A stretch of DNA of 18,228 nt. Origin: an uncultured bacterium (GTDB taxonomy: Bacteria > Patescibacteriota > Gracilibacteria > Absconditabacterales > Absconditicoccaceae). The notes under the pieces are model-generated. The model searched no databases. It saw nothing but the letters and a program-made list of their open reading frames with translations, and had not been told where the DNA came from. The stretch covers positions 1 to 18,228 of the forward strand of contig CALCYP010000023.1 of the NCBI GenBank assembly GCA_937906635.1, given 5' to 3'. Below are positions 7,779 through 16,695 of this stretch, piece after piece. The position numbers were made by a program, and so were the translations under genes. The stretch's first letter is position 1; every line of letters begins with the position of its first letter.

Positions 7779-8624
7779 ATGGCTGTAAAGACTTATAAAC
7801 CATATACTCCATCTAGAAGATTTATGGTATGATACGACTTTAGTGATATCACTACAAACAAACCTGAAAAATCTTTAACAAAGTTTTTGGGAAAAACTGG
7901 TGGTAGAAACAATCAATGAAGGATCACTTCTAGATTTAGAGGAGGTTGACACAAGAGATTGTATAGAGTTGTAGATTTTAGAGGATATGACAAAGCTGAT
8001 ATACCAGCAAAAGTTGCATCTATAGAATACGATCCATACAGGACTTGTAGAATTGCTTTGTTAAATTATGTTGATTGAGAAAAAAGATATGTTTTAGCTT
8101 GGAAAGGTATAAAAGTTTGAGAGACAGTAATGACATGAGCTAAATGAGAAATCAAAGCAGGAAACAGAAAGCAATTAAAAGATATCCCAGAATGAGTAAA
8201 TATCTACAATTTGGAGATTACACCTATGTCAAAGTGAAAATTAATCAAATCTGCAGGTACTTATGCTACTATTGCATGAAAAGATGAACTACAATCTTTG
8301 ATATTCGTAAAGTTGCCATCAGGAGAAGTTAGAAAATTCAATGAAAACTGTTGGGCTACAATATGAGAGGTCTGAAATGAACAACACAAAAATATTGTAA
8401 TAGGAAAAGCTGGAAGACAGAGATGGAAATGAAGAAAACCACATATCCTTTGAATCAATATGAACCCTGTTGATCATCCACATGGATGATGAGAAGCTCA
8501 TACAGATATCTGATCAAAGAAATGACCAAAATCATTCAGTGGAAAATTAGTAATGCCTGGAATCAAGACGAGAAAAAGTAAAAAATGGTCAGATAAATTT
8601 ATTGCTTCAAAAAGAACAAAATAA
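7779..8624 (+). CDS. rplB: 50S ribosomal protein L2
   Basis: 281 residues, normal length. L2 is a universally conserved rRNA-binding protein needed for peptidyl transferase activity and subunit joining. The RNA-binding motif GGGHKRLYR and the C-terminal [14 protein letters not shown] with its conserved histidine are intact; several glycines of these motifs are TGA. C-terminal [15 protein letters not shown] is also typical. The start at 7779 gives [14 protein letters not shown], the expected N-terminus; an ATG at 7761 is followed at once by TAA. Confidence 0.99.
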
Positions 8625-8679
8625 TTAAAGTCATTTAGACTTTGGATGAAAAACTTTAAACTTTAAACTAAATTAAGTA

Positions 8680-8937
8680 ATGGCTAGATCACTAAAAAAA
8701 TGATTCTATGTAAACGAAAAGCTTCTATTAAAATGTAAAAAGATGACAGAAAGCTGAGATAAAAAAGTTTTAAAAGTATGGGATAGAGCTTGTTGTATAG
8801 TCCCAGATATGATTGGATTCACACTTGCTGTACATAATGGAAAACAATTTGTGAGTGTATATATCACAGAAGATATGTTATGACACAGATTGGGTGAATT
8901 TGTCCCAACGAGGACATTTAGAGGACACCCTTTCTAA
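8680..8937 (+). CDS. rpsS: 30S ribosomal protein S19
   Basis: 85 residues. S19 binds 16S rRNA in the 30S head near the A site. Family signatures: [31 protein letters not shown] and the invariant [12 protein letters not shown] end. The usual 'RRSTI' stretch reads DRACCI here, a mild divergence. Part of the continuous S10 block, 55 bases after rplB; no Shine-Dalgarno sequence. Confidence 0.98.
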
Positions 8938-8975
8938 ATTAAAAAAACAATTTTAATATTTTAAAACTCTAGATC

Positions 8976-9317
8976 ATGAACAAGGAAAATATGACAGCAA
9001 CATTGAAATATGCTCTTGTATCTGACAAAAAAATGCTACTGATAGCAAAGCTTGTAAAATGAAAAGATGTACAAGAAGCATTGGATATTTTGGACTACAT
9101 GCCAAAGAAAGCAGCAAAGTCTCTGGCAAAAGTTATTAGATCAGCTGCAGCAAATGCTGTGACAAATGGAAAAAAATCTTTATGAGACTTATACATAGAA
9201 GCTATAGTAGTTTCAAAATGACCAAAGTTAAAAAGGATTAGATTTACATCTAGATCTAGGATAAGTCATTATGAAAAATATAGATGCTTTGTTAAAGTTA
9301 TTTTAAATACTAAGTAA
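8976..9317 (+). CDS. rplV: 50S ribosomal protein L22
   Basis: 113 residues, usual length. L22 binds 23S rRNA and its beta-hairpin lines the exit tunnel. The N-terminal helix (SDKKMLLIAKLVKGKDV), the ALDILDYMPKKAAKSLAKVIRSAAANA region and the hairpin (VSKGPKLKRIRFTSRSR) are visible. The hairpin lacks insertions. An in-frame ATG at 8991 could shorten the start by five residues. Confidence 0.97.
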
Positions 9318-9325
9318 TTAAGTTA

Positions 9326-9991
9326 ATGTGACAAAAAGTAAATCCTATATGAATGAGAGTTTGAGCTATGAAATCTTGGCCATGCGAATGGTATGCTAAA
9401 ACAAAGATGCAATGAGCAGATTTTTTTGTTGAAGATATCAAAATTAGAGATTTTATAGAAAAAAAATATCCTCAAACTGGTATTGCAAAAGTTATCATCA
9501 GAAAAACTCAAAAAGAATGTGAACTTATCATATTCACAAGCAAAGTATGAGTTTTGATGTGAAAGCAATGAGTAAATATAAAGGATTTGGAAACTGAATT
9601 AGAGAGAAAGTTTCACAAAAAATTTAAAATAAATGTCAAAGAAGTGAAAGTCCCTGAGCTTTCTGCTAAAATAATGGCTGAATTTATTTCAAGTCAATTG
9701 GAAAATAGGATGCCTTACAGGAAAGTTGCAAAGAATGTATTGCAAAAAGTAATGCAAAAATGAGCAAACTGAATTAAGATTTCTGTAGGATGAAGATTAA
9801 ATTGAGCAGAAATAGCGAGAGCTGAAAAATTTATAGATGGAAGAGTTTCATTGCAAACATTTAGATCTGATATTGATTATCACTATATGCAAGCAATGAC
9901 AAAATATGGAGTTTTGTGAGTAAAGGTCCGAATTGAAAAATGAACATTATACAACAAAAAGAAAGCTCCAAAAAAATCTATTAGCTTATAA
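9326..9991 (+). CDS. rpsC: 30S ribosomal protein S3
   Basis: 221 residues. S3 forms part of the mRNA entry site and its helicase surface. It opens with MGQKVNPIGMRVG (three glycines as TGA). The KH-type RNA-binding loop (VGVLMGKQGVNIK) and the C-terminal domain ([26 protein letters not shown]) follow. Residue 202, in the near-C-terminal strand GVKV-x-I-x-KG, is encoded CGA. In S3 this position is a well-conserved tryptophan (GVKVWI in E. coli), so CGA is very likely Trp in this organism. The start is 8 bases after the rplV stop. Confidence 0.98.
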
Positions 9992-10031
9992 TTAATACAA
10001 GTTCAAAGTATTTATCAGTTATTTATGTAAA

Positions 10032-10451
10032 ATGTTATTAACACCAAAAAGACGAAAACATAGAAAACAAATTGTCCCTTCTCTAAAATGAAAGAGTGCG
10101 AGATGAAACACTGTATCTTTCGGAGATTATTGACTAAAAGCTACTACTAGCTGATATATTTCAAACAGACAAATTGAAGCTGCCAGAAAAGTAATAGTAA
10201 GGCATACAAAGAAAGTTTGAAGATTATGGCTTAGAGTATTCCCAGATGTTCCATTTACAAAAAAGTGATTGGAAATGCCGATGGGAAAGTGAAAATGAGA
10301 TGTAGATATTTATAAAGCTCCTGTTAAAAAAGGAAAAATCATACTTGAAGTATGATGACTCGACAAAGAACTTACAGAAAAAATACTAACTAGTGCAGCA
10401 AAAAAATTACCTATCAAGGCCAGAGTTGTTGCAAAGTGAGAATTAAATTAA
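10032..10451 (+). CDS. rplP: 50S ribosomal protein L16
   Basis: 139 residues. L16 sits by the A-site tRNA and central protuberance. Core motifs: PKR near the N-terminus, VSFGDYGLKA, RQIEAAR, LWLRVFPDVPFTKKG, MGKGKGD and KGKIILEVGG. The residue just before MGKGKG is proline (residue 83). E. coli has Arg81 there, the hydroxylated arginine. Residue 8 is encoded CGA, probably Trp. Stop TAA is followed by a second TAA. Confidence 0.97.
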
Positions 10452-10481
10452 TAATGTTTATTTAAATTAACCAATATACAA

Positions 10482-10688
10482 ATGAAAGGTACTGGTACAT
10501 ATATGCAAAAGATTAACGATATGACAGTTAAAGAACTTGTAAAAGAGAGAGCAAAATTGAAAAAAGAATTGTTCGAATTGAAAATGAAAAATGCTATTAG
10601 AGGATTGAAAGAAACTCATAAAATATGAGATTTAAAAGTTCAAATAGCAAGAATAAATACTGTTTTAAAATCTAAAATAGCTAAATAA
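10482..10688 (+). CDS. rpmC: 50S ribosomal protein L29
   Basis: 68 residues, normal for this two-helix protein near the tunnel exit. The pattern MTVKELVKERAKLKKELFEL, the KMKNAIRGLKETHKIGDLK turn and the final helix VQIARINTVLKSK are typical. The start at 10482 gives a 13-residue lead before the family core (DMTVKEL); ATG at 10503 or 10521 is possible. Its TAA overlaps the ATG of rpsQ (TAATG), the only overlap in the block. Confidence 0.95.
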
Positions 10689-10942
10689 TGGCAATCATAG
10701 GAAATAAAAGCATCAAAGAACTTGTATGAGAAGTTGTTAGCGACAAAACAGATAAAACTCGCACAGTATTGGTAAAATCTGTAAAAATGCATCCTTTGTA
10801 CAAAAAAAGATTTGTTGTCTCAAAGAAATACTACATTCATGATGAAAAAAATGAATCTAAGATTTGAGACACAGTAAAATTTAGAGAATGTAGACCTTTG
10901 AGTAAAAATAAGAGATGGAAATTGATAGAAATCGTAAAATAA
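10688..10942 (+). CDS. rpsQ: 30S ribosomal protein S17
   Basis: 84 residues, OB-fold 16S rRNA-binding protein of primary 30S assembly. Motifs: [55 protein letters not shown]. Starts on the last base of the rpmC stop codon, which suggests coupled translation. Contains the only in-frame CGC found in the window (the Arg in KTRTV). Confidence 0.98.
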
Positions 10943-10982
10943 TGATTTATCAAAAATTTTTATTGTATAATAGTTATTAAAA

Positions 10983-11363
10983 ATGTTAAAAGTTGAATCA
11001 GTCGTAACTGTTGCAGACAATACTTGAGCAAAAAAAGCAAAAATAATTAGAATATTAAAATGATCTACTGGAAGTACTGCTACTGTAGGTGATAGTGTCG
11101 TTGTAGCTATCAAGACAGCTATGCCAAATGGTAATGTGAAAAAATGACAAGTAATAAAAGCTTTAGTCGTAAGGACAAAAAAAGAAGTTGCTAGAAAAGA
11201 TGGTACATACATCAGATTTGGAGATAATGCTGTAATCCTTATGACAAAGAATGAAAAATGAGAACGAAATCCAGTTTGAAAAAGAATATTCGGACCAGTA
11301 GCGAGAGAATTGAGAGATTTGTGATACAAGAATATAACAAATATGGCTGAAGAAGTATTGTAA
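10983..11363 (+). CDS. rplN: 50S ribosomal protein L14
   Basis: 126 residues. L14 binds 23S rRNA and helps form the intersubunit bridge with 16S rRNA. Typical order: [66 protein letters not shown] and [12 protein letters not shown]. Residue 95, before NPVGKRIFGPV, is CGA and probably Trp. A TATAAT box lies 12 bases upstream of the start. Confidence 0.98.
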
Positions 11364-11389
11364 TTTTTTAATGTTTAAGACAATTTATT

Positions 11390-11680
11390 ATGAAAAAATT
11401 AAGAAAAGGAGATCCTGTAATGGTTATTGCTGGGAAATTCAAATGAAAGATTTCCACAATAGAAAGTGTAGATTGAGATTTCGTTGTCGTAAAAGATATC
11501 AATGTAGCTAAAAAGGCTGTAAAGTGACAATGATTTGTAAAAAAAACATTACCAATACATATATCAAATGTAATGTATTATGTAGAAAGTGAAAAAAAAC
11601 CTTCTAAAATAAAGATTGAAATCACAAAAGATGGTAAAAAAATCAGAAAAACTAAAGTTTGAAATAAGGAAATAAAATAA
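11390..11680 (+). CDS. rplX: 50S ribosomal protein L24
   Basis: 96 residues. L24 is an assembly-initiator protein with a KOW fold. The KOW-like start KLRKGDPVMVIAGKFKGKISTIESVDGDFVVVKDINVAKK is clear, with conserved glycines as TGA. LPIHISNVMYY matches the usual 'PIHxSNV' signature. The C-terminus is lysine-rich. Confidence 0.97.
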
Positions 11681-11721
11681 TATTTACTTCAAAACTTTTA
11701 ACTAAATAATTATTTGTATAA

Positions 11722-12243
11722 ATGGCTAAAGAGTATAAAAAAAGATTACAAGAGAGATTAAATATAAAAAACATCAATGCTGTTCCTCATGTAGATTCTG
11801 TAATCGTTTCAATGTGAATCGGATCAATCGTTACGAGGAAATGACACAAAGACTTTGAAGAATTTGAAAAGAATTTGACTATGATTACATGACAAAAACC
11901 TCGTTTGTTAAAAGCAAAAAAAGCTATATCAAACTTCAAATTGAGAGAAGGAATGCCTGTCATGTTACAATGTACTTTGAGATGAAACAGAGCTGAAGAC
12001 TTCTTGGACAGACTTTGTAAATTAATATTACCAAGGATCAGAGATTTCGAATGAACAAGCAAGAGAAGTTTCGATAATCAAGCTAATTTAAATATGTGAA
12101 TCAGAAATTACAACATATTCCCAGAATTATGAGTTGATGATGTGACAATACCTATGTGAATAGGAATCACAGTAGTGACTACTACAAACGACAAAGAAGA
12201 ATCTCAAGCATTATTAGAAGAAATATGATTTGTGTTTAAATAA
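11722..12243 (+). CDS. rplE: 50S ribosomal protein L5
   Basis: 173 residues. L5 binds 5S rRNA in the central protuberance. Motifs: [53 protein letters not shown] and a '[15 protein letters not shown]' C-terminal domain. Slightly short compared with ~180 residues, with a normal end. Two TAA codons in a row close the gene. Confidence 0.98.
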
Positions 12244-12281
12244 TAAATAATCGATTTAATTTATATTTGTTTATTTAAAAA

Positions 12282-12494
12282 ATGGCAAGAACGGCTCTAA
12301 AAGCAAAACAATGGAAAATGTATGAAGAAAAATTTATACAAAAAAAAGATGTTAAGTGAGTAAAATACTACAATAGATGTAGATTGTGTGGTAGATCAAA
12401 ATGATATTTCAGAGATTTTGGTATTTGTAGAGTTTGTCTCAGAAAATACGCAAGAGAATGAAAAATCATGTGATTAAAAAAAGCAAGTTGGTAA
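12282..12494 (+). CDS. rpsN: 30S ribosomal protein S14, zinc-binding type
   Basis: 70 residues. S14 is in the 30S head. Four cysteines in two CxxC pairs (residues 33, 36, 49, 52) mark the zinc-ribbon form. [30 protein letters not shown] is the usual C-terminal signature, with Gly and the final Trp in place. Slightly longer than the common 61-residue zinc form because of a longer N-terminal part. Confidence 0.97.
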
Positions 12495-12539
12495 TTTGCC
12501 ACACTATTAGAATTTTTATTTTGTGAAAACTATTTAATT

Positions 12540-12944
12540 ATGAGTTATGTAAATGCGCCTGTTCATGATCTATTGATTAGGATCAAAAATGCATACATGG
12601 CAAGGAAAACAAATCTAAGTGGAATAACTTATTCTAAATTTAAAACTAATGTTTTGGATTTATTAAAGAGATATAATTTTGTTAAAGATTTTGAAATCGT
12701 CGACAAAAATGGTAAAAAGGAGATTAAAGTTTTGCTAAAACCAGTTGAAAATCCTGTAAACGATATTCCAGAAATTAAATTCTATTCAAAACCATCTAGA
12801 CCTCGATATGTAAGTTACAAAGATTTACATGTTGTTGCATGATGAAAATGAATTTGAATTATTTCCACAAATCAATGACTTATGGCTTCTCACGAAGCAA
12901 AAGCTAAAAAACTTGGATGAGAATTAATTGCAGAAATATATTAA
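12540..12944 (+). CDS. rpsH: 30S ribosomal protein S8
   Basis: 134 residues. S8 is a primary 16S rRNA-binding protein, and in E. coli the translational repressor of the spc operon. N-terminus: DLLIRIKNAYMARK. C-terminal domain: GGKGIGIISTNQGLMASHEAKAKKLGGELIAEIY. It contains runs of TGA (GGKGIG), so standard translation stops at residue 101. Residue 89 (SRP-x-YVSYKD) is CGA; family members usually carry a hydrophobic residue there, so Trp fits better than Arg. Confidence 0.98.
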
Positions 12945-12977
12945 TAGAACAAATTTATAATTTATGATCTTATCACA

Positions 12978-13520
12978 ATGTCAAAAATTTGAAAAAAACC
13001 AGTTGCTATACCAGCATGAGTTGAAGTAACTATAGACAATAACCTAGTAAAGGTAAAATGACCAAAATGAGAATTATCTCAAAAAATTCTTGATTGTGTA
13101 AACATAAAAGTAGAAGATGGTCAAATCGTTACATCTATTACAGATGACGAAAATAAACCTTTTTGGGGATTATCAAGGAGTCTAATAAACAATATGATTG
13201 AATGAGTTACAAAAGGATTTGAAAAAAAACTTATGATTATATGAGTTTGATATGGAGCTCAAGTTCAATGAAGTAAAATTGTATTATCTTTGTGATATTC
13301 ACACAAAGTTGAATACACTGTACCACAAGGAGTCAGTGTCTCAGCTGAACAAGATGCTAAATGAAATACCATACTAACTTTGACAAGTATAGATAAACAA
13401 CTCATATGAGAAGTAGCTGCTAAAATAAAGACTTACAGAAAGACAGAACCATACAAAGGAAAATGAATTAGATACATTGATGAATATATTAAATTAAAAC
13501 CAGGAAAATCTGCTAAATAG
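12978..13520 (+). CDS. rplF: 50S ribosomal protein L6
   Basis: 180 residues. L6 lies near the factor-binding site. Two repeated domains are visible. The start SKIGKKPVAIPAGVEVTI and VKGPKGEL are typical, as is the central WGLSRSLINNMIEGVTKGFEKKL. The second domain has GYSHKVEYTVPQGVSV and the C-terminal [30 protein letters not shown], close to the usual '[10 protein letters not shown]..E'. Ends in TAG. Confidence 0.98.
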
Positions 13521-13548
13521 TTAATTTATAATTTTAAACAATAGAAAA

Positions 13549-13908
13549 ATGTCTCATTTAGGAAACAAATTAAAAGCCAAATTAGAAAAATATACTATGA
13601 GAAAAAATAGGGTTAATAACAAAATCAAAGCTAGTAACCCAGACAATAGAATCGTAGTAACCAGATCAAATATGTACATTAAAGCAGAAATAGTTGATAA
13701 AAATTGAAACATACTTGCTTGTGTTTCTGACAAATGATTAAATGGAAAGACAAAGAGTGAAAGAGCTTTCGCTGCTTGAGAAACTTTGGCAAAAATCATA
13801 TCAGAAAAGAAATTAACTAAAGTTGTATTTGATAGAAATGGTTATTTATACCATGGAAGAGTAAAAGCTTTGGCTGAATGAATTAGAAAGTGAGGAGTTA
13901 ACTTATAA
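13549..13908 (+). CDS. rplR: 50S ribosomal protein L18
   Basis: 119 residues, usual length. L18 binds 5S rRNA with L5. Features: basic N-terminus, [36 protein letters not shown], and [29 protein letters not shown], which is the standard C-terminal signature ('FDRgGy.[17 protein letters not shown]'). Confidence 0.98.
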
Positions 13909-13938
13909 TACATATTTACTTACATAATAAATTGTTTA

Positions 13939-14688
13939 ATGGAAAAAGATAAGACAAAAAAGGAGTTTGATGAGCTTCTTTTGGAAGTTAGAAAAGTAAC
14001 TAGAGTAACTACTTGATGAAGGAGAATGTCTTTTAGAGCGACAGTTTTGGTATGAAACAAAAAAGGAAAAATTTGATTAGGATTATCAAAATGAGTTGAT
14101 GTAACATCTGCTGTAAAAAAGGCTACTAACGAAGCATACAAAAAAATGTTTATAGTACCTATTACAAAAGATAAGACAGTTCCTTATTCAATCACAAATA
14201 AATACAAATCTTGTATAGTAAAGGTTTTACCAGCTACACAAGGTACGTGATTAAAAGCTGGATCTTCTGTTAGATCTGTATTAGAATTAGCTTGATATGA
14301 AAACATATTATCAAAGATAGTTGGTTCAAACAACAAGCTTAATAATGCTATTGCTTGTATCAATGCTTTGAGTATGTACAAATACGCTGATCACTTTACA
14401 GCTATCAAAGAGGAAAAAGTTGAAGAAAAAGTTGAAGAAAAAGTAGAAGAAGCTAAAGGAGAAACAAAGAACGAAAAGAAAGTAGTTGAAGAAGTAAAAG
14501 AAGAAAAAGTTGAAAAGAAAGCTCCTGCTAAAAAGGCTACAACTGAAAAAAAAGCTACCGCTACAAAGAAACCAGCTGTTAAAAAAGCAGAAAAGGAAGA
14601 AAAAGTTGAAAAAAAAGCTCCAGCTAAAAAAGCTACAGCCACAAAGAAACCAGCCGCTAAAAAAACTACAAAAAAAGAAGAAAAATAA
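13939..14688 (+). CDS. rpsE: 30S ribosomal protein S5 with long Lys/Glu/Ala C-terminal tail
   Basis: 249 residues against about 165 in most bacteria. S5 guards translational accuracy at the mRNA entry channel. The core (to about residue 157) is normal: [79 protein letters not shown]. From about residue 158 a low-complexity tail follows: first KVEE-type repeats, then two copies of a KVEKKAPAKKAT...ATKKPA unit with Lys/Ala/Pro/Thr. It resembles basic tails of histone-H1-like proteins. The frame is unbroken and rplO begins 30 bases later, so this is not a frameshift. The tail could bind rRNA or DNA; its role is unknown. Confidence 0.97.
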
Positions 14689-14718
14689 TTGATTTTTATC
14701 TATAATTACCATTTAATA

Positions 14719-15171
14719 ATGAAATTATGTGAGTTAAAAAGAAGTACTTGATTAAAAAACAAGTCAAATAGAATTTGAAGATGAAACTGAAGTAAATGAA
14801 CATATTCTGGTAGATGACAAAAATGACAAAAAGCCAGATCATGACATTCTGCTAAGCCTTTTTTTGAATGAGGACAGACTTCAATAGTCATGAGAATGCC
14901 AAAAGCTAGATGATTCAAAAGAAATGATAAATTAGTTACACACTACTCTGTCATAAATTTGAGTAATTTAGAAAAAGATGAGAGAATAACAAAAGATATG
15001 GAAATAACAAAATTTAAGTTAAAAGAACTCGGATATATCAAAAAAGAATCTGAATTTGTAAAAGTTTTGTGAAATTGAGATTTTTCAAAGAAATTAACAT
15101 TCACAGGATTAGAAAAGTTCTCAAAATCAGCATTAGAAAAGATTGAAAAGGCATGAGCAAAAGTTAACTAG
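14719..15171 (+). CDS. rplO: 50S ribosomal protein L15
   Basis: 150 residues. L15 is a late-assembly 50S protein. The glycine-rich N-terminus (RIGRGNGSKGTYSGRGQKGQKARSG, mostly TGA) and the C-terminal LTFTGLEKFSKSALEKIEKAGAKV match the family. It follows rpsE directly, so rpmD (L30), normally in between, is absent. Ends in TAG. Confidence 0.97.
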
Positions 15172-15193
15172 TTTTACTTAAATTTTATTCGTG

Positions 15194-16549
15194 ATGAGTA
15201 AATTTAGAAAAAAGTTTAATAGTATCATAAGTAATAAATCTTTGATGAAAAAGATTTGGTTTACATTATGAATGCTTGCAATATACAGATTGTTAGTTCA
15301 TATTCCAGTTCCATTTGTAGATATTGATAATTTAATGGGACAGATATGAGCTATAAGTTCAAGTGGATTATGATATTTGGTAATGATGATGTGATGATCT
15401 TTGGACAACTTTTCCATTATAGCTATATGACTCTCGCCATATATCAATGCATCAATCATCATGCAATTATTATGAGCTGTAATTCCTAGTCTGGAACAGT
15501 TGACTGAGGAATGAGAATCATGACAACAAAAAATTAACCAATATACTAGATATTTATCAATTCCTTTGGCATTTTTACAAGGAATCTGAATGGTATTTTT
15601 TATAAATTACTCATTATGAGGAAATGTAATAGATACTTCAGCTAGTACTTTGATATTAGCTGCATTGGCTATGACAATTGGTTCAGTATTATTGATGTGG
15701 ATATGAGAATTAATCACAGAAAAATGAATTGCTAATGGTATATCAATACTTATCTTCTCATCAATTGTTGCTTGAATCACACAGAGTGTATACGGAAGTT
15801 TTTCAGGGACATCAAGTATATGATGAATGTTCTTATTTATGTTAGTGATTATATTGGTATTAATTGTATTGTCGATATTTATATTAAAATCTACTAAGGA
15901 AATTCCTATCATATATGCCAGAAAAGGTAAAGTGCAGGAAAGCTCAATATTGCCAATACCTATGAATCCAGTATGAATGATACCTATCATCTTTTCTATG
16001 GCATTTGTGTCATTTCCATATTTATTATCAAAAATAATAGTTCAATTCCAACCAATGAATACTAAATTAGTACATATAGCTGATTGGATTGAATCAAATT
16101 TGAATATCTATTCACAACAACCAGGACGATGAGCTGTATTATTATACTTTATACTGATTGTAGCATTTACATTCTTCTACACTCTAATTGTATTCAGTCC
16201 AGAAAAGATGTCTGATAATATCCAAAAAAGATGAGGATTTGTCCCATGAATTAGACCATGAAAAGAGACATCGGCATACATCAACAAAATATTGATGCAC
16301 TTGTGTCTATGGTGATGAATCGGATTGGCTCTTGTAGGTATCTATAGTTATGTATTAAATTACATCCCTTTCATACAAAATTTAGTTGCCTCATTATGAT
16401 CTTTGCCTGTTGTCGTTACATGATCTGGAGTAATTATCATCGTATGAGTTGTACAAGAAATCATAAATAAAATTGAAACAGATTTGATTATGCAAAGGTA
16501 TGAAAAATATGATGCTGAAGAAGTAAATAAGTCACTTAGAGAATTATAA
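15194..16549 (+). CDS. secY: protein translocase channel subunit SecY
   Basis: 451 residues, integral membrane channel of the Sec translocon. Hydrophobic segments run through the whole length, with about ten expected. SecY landmarks: KKIWFTLGMLAIYRLLVHIPVP (first helix), [72 protein letters not shown] and the final GVVQEIINKIETDLIMQRY. Residue 312 (QPG-x-GAVLLYF) is CGA, probably Trp. GTG at 15191 precedes the ATG in frame; ATG is preferred. Last gene of the block. Absconditabacteria need it to export surface proteins like the two flanking this block. Confidence 0.98.
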
Positions 16550-16563
16550 AATCTGAAATAAGA

Positions 16564-16597
16564 AAAAAAATCCGGTCTTAATTGATCGGATTTTTTT
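16564..16597. terminator. Rho-independent terminator at the end of secY, probably bidirectional
   Basis: Stem TCCGGTC/GATCGGA is extended by A/T pairs around a TTAATT loop, with an A run on the left and a T run on the right. It closes the ribosomal block on the + strand and has a T run for the converging minus-strand gene as well. Confidence 0.88.
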
Positions 16598-16695
16598 AAT
16601 ATTTGATTGATTACACAATGGGGTTTAATTGATGATTAAATTTTATCATCAATTTTCTAAATAATGAAACGGTACAAACTGGCATTTTTAAATGA
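16598..16695. other. convergent intergenic spacer with small hairpin
   Basis: AT-rich spacer between two converging genes. A perfect 8-bp inverted repeat TTGATGAT/ATCATCAA (16629-16652) lies in it, without a T run on the minus strand, so it is a weak terminator at best. Confidence 0.6.

Noticed and set aside
10820..11329. 169-codon minus-strand frame across rpsQ and rplN
   Set aside because: Antisense shadow of two certain ribosomal genes; hydrophobic low-complexity translation with no family pattern.
14326..14712. Minus-strand Phe/Ser-rich frames opposite the S5 tail
   Set aside because: They mirror the AAA/GAA-rich tail codons; composition explains them fully.
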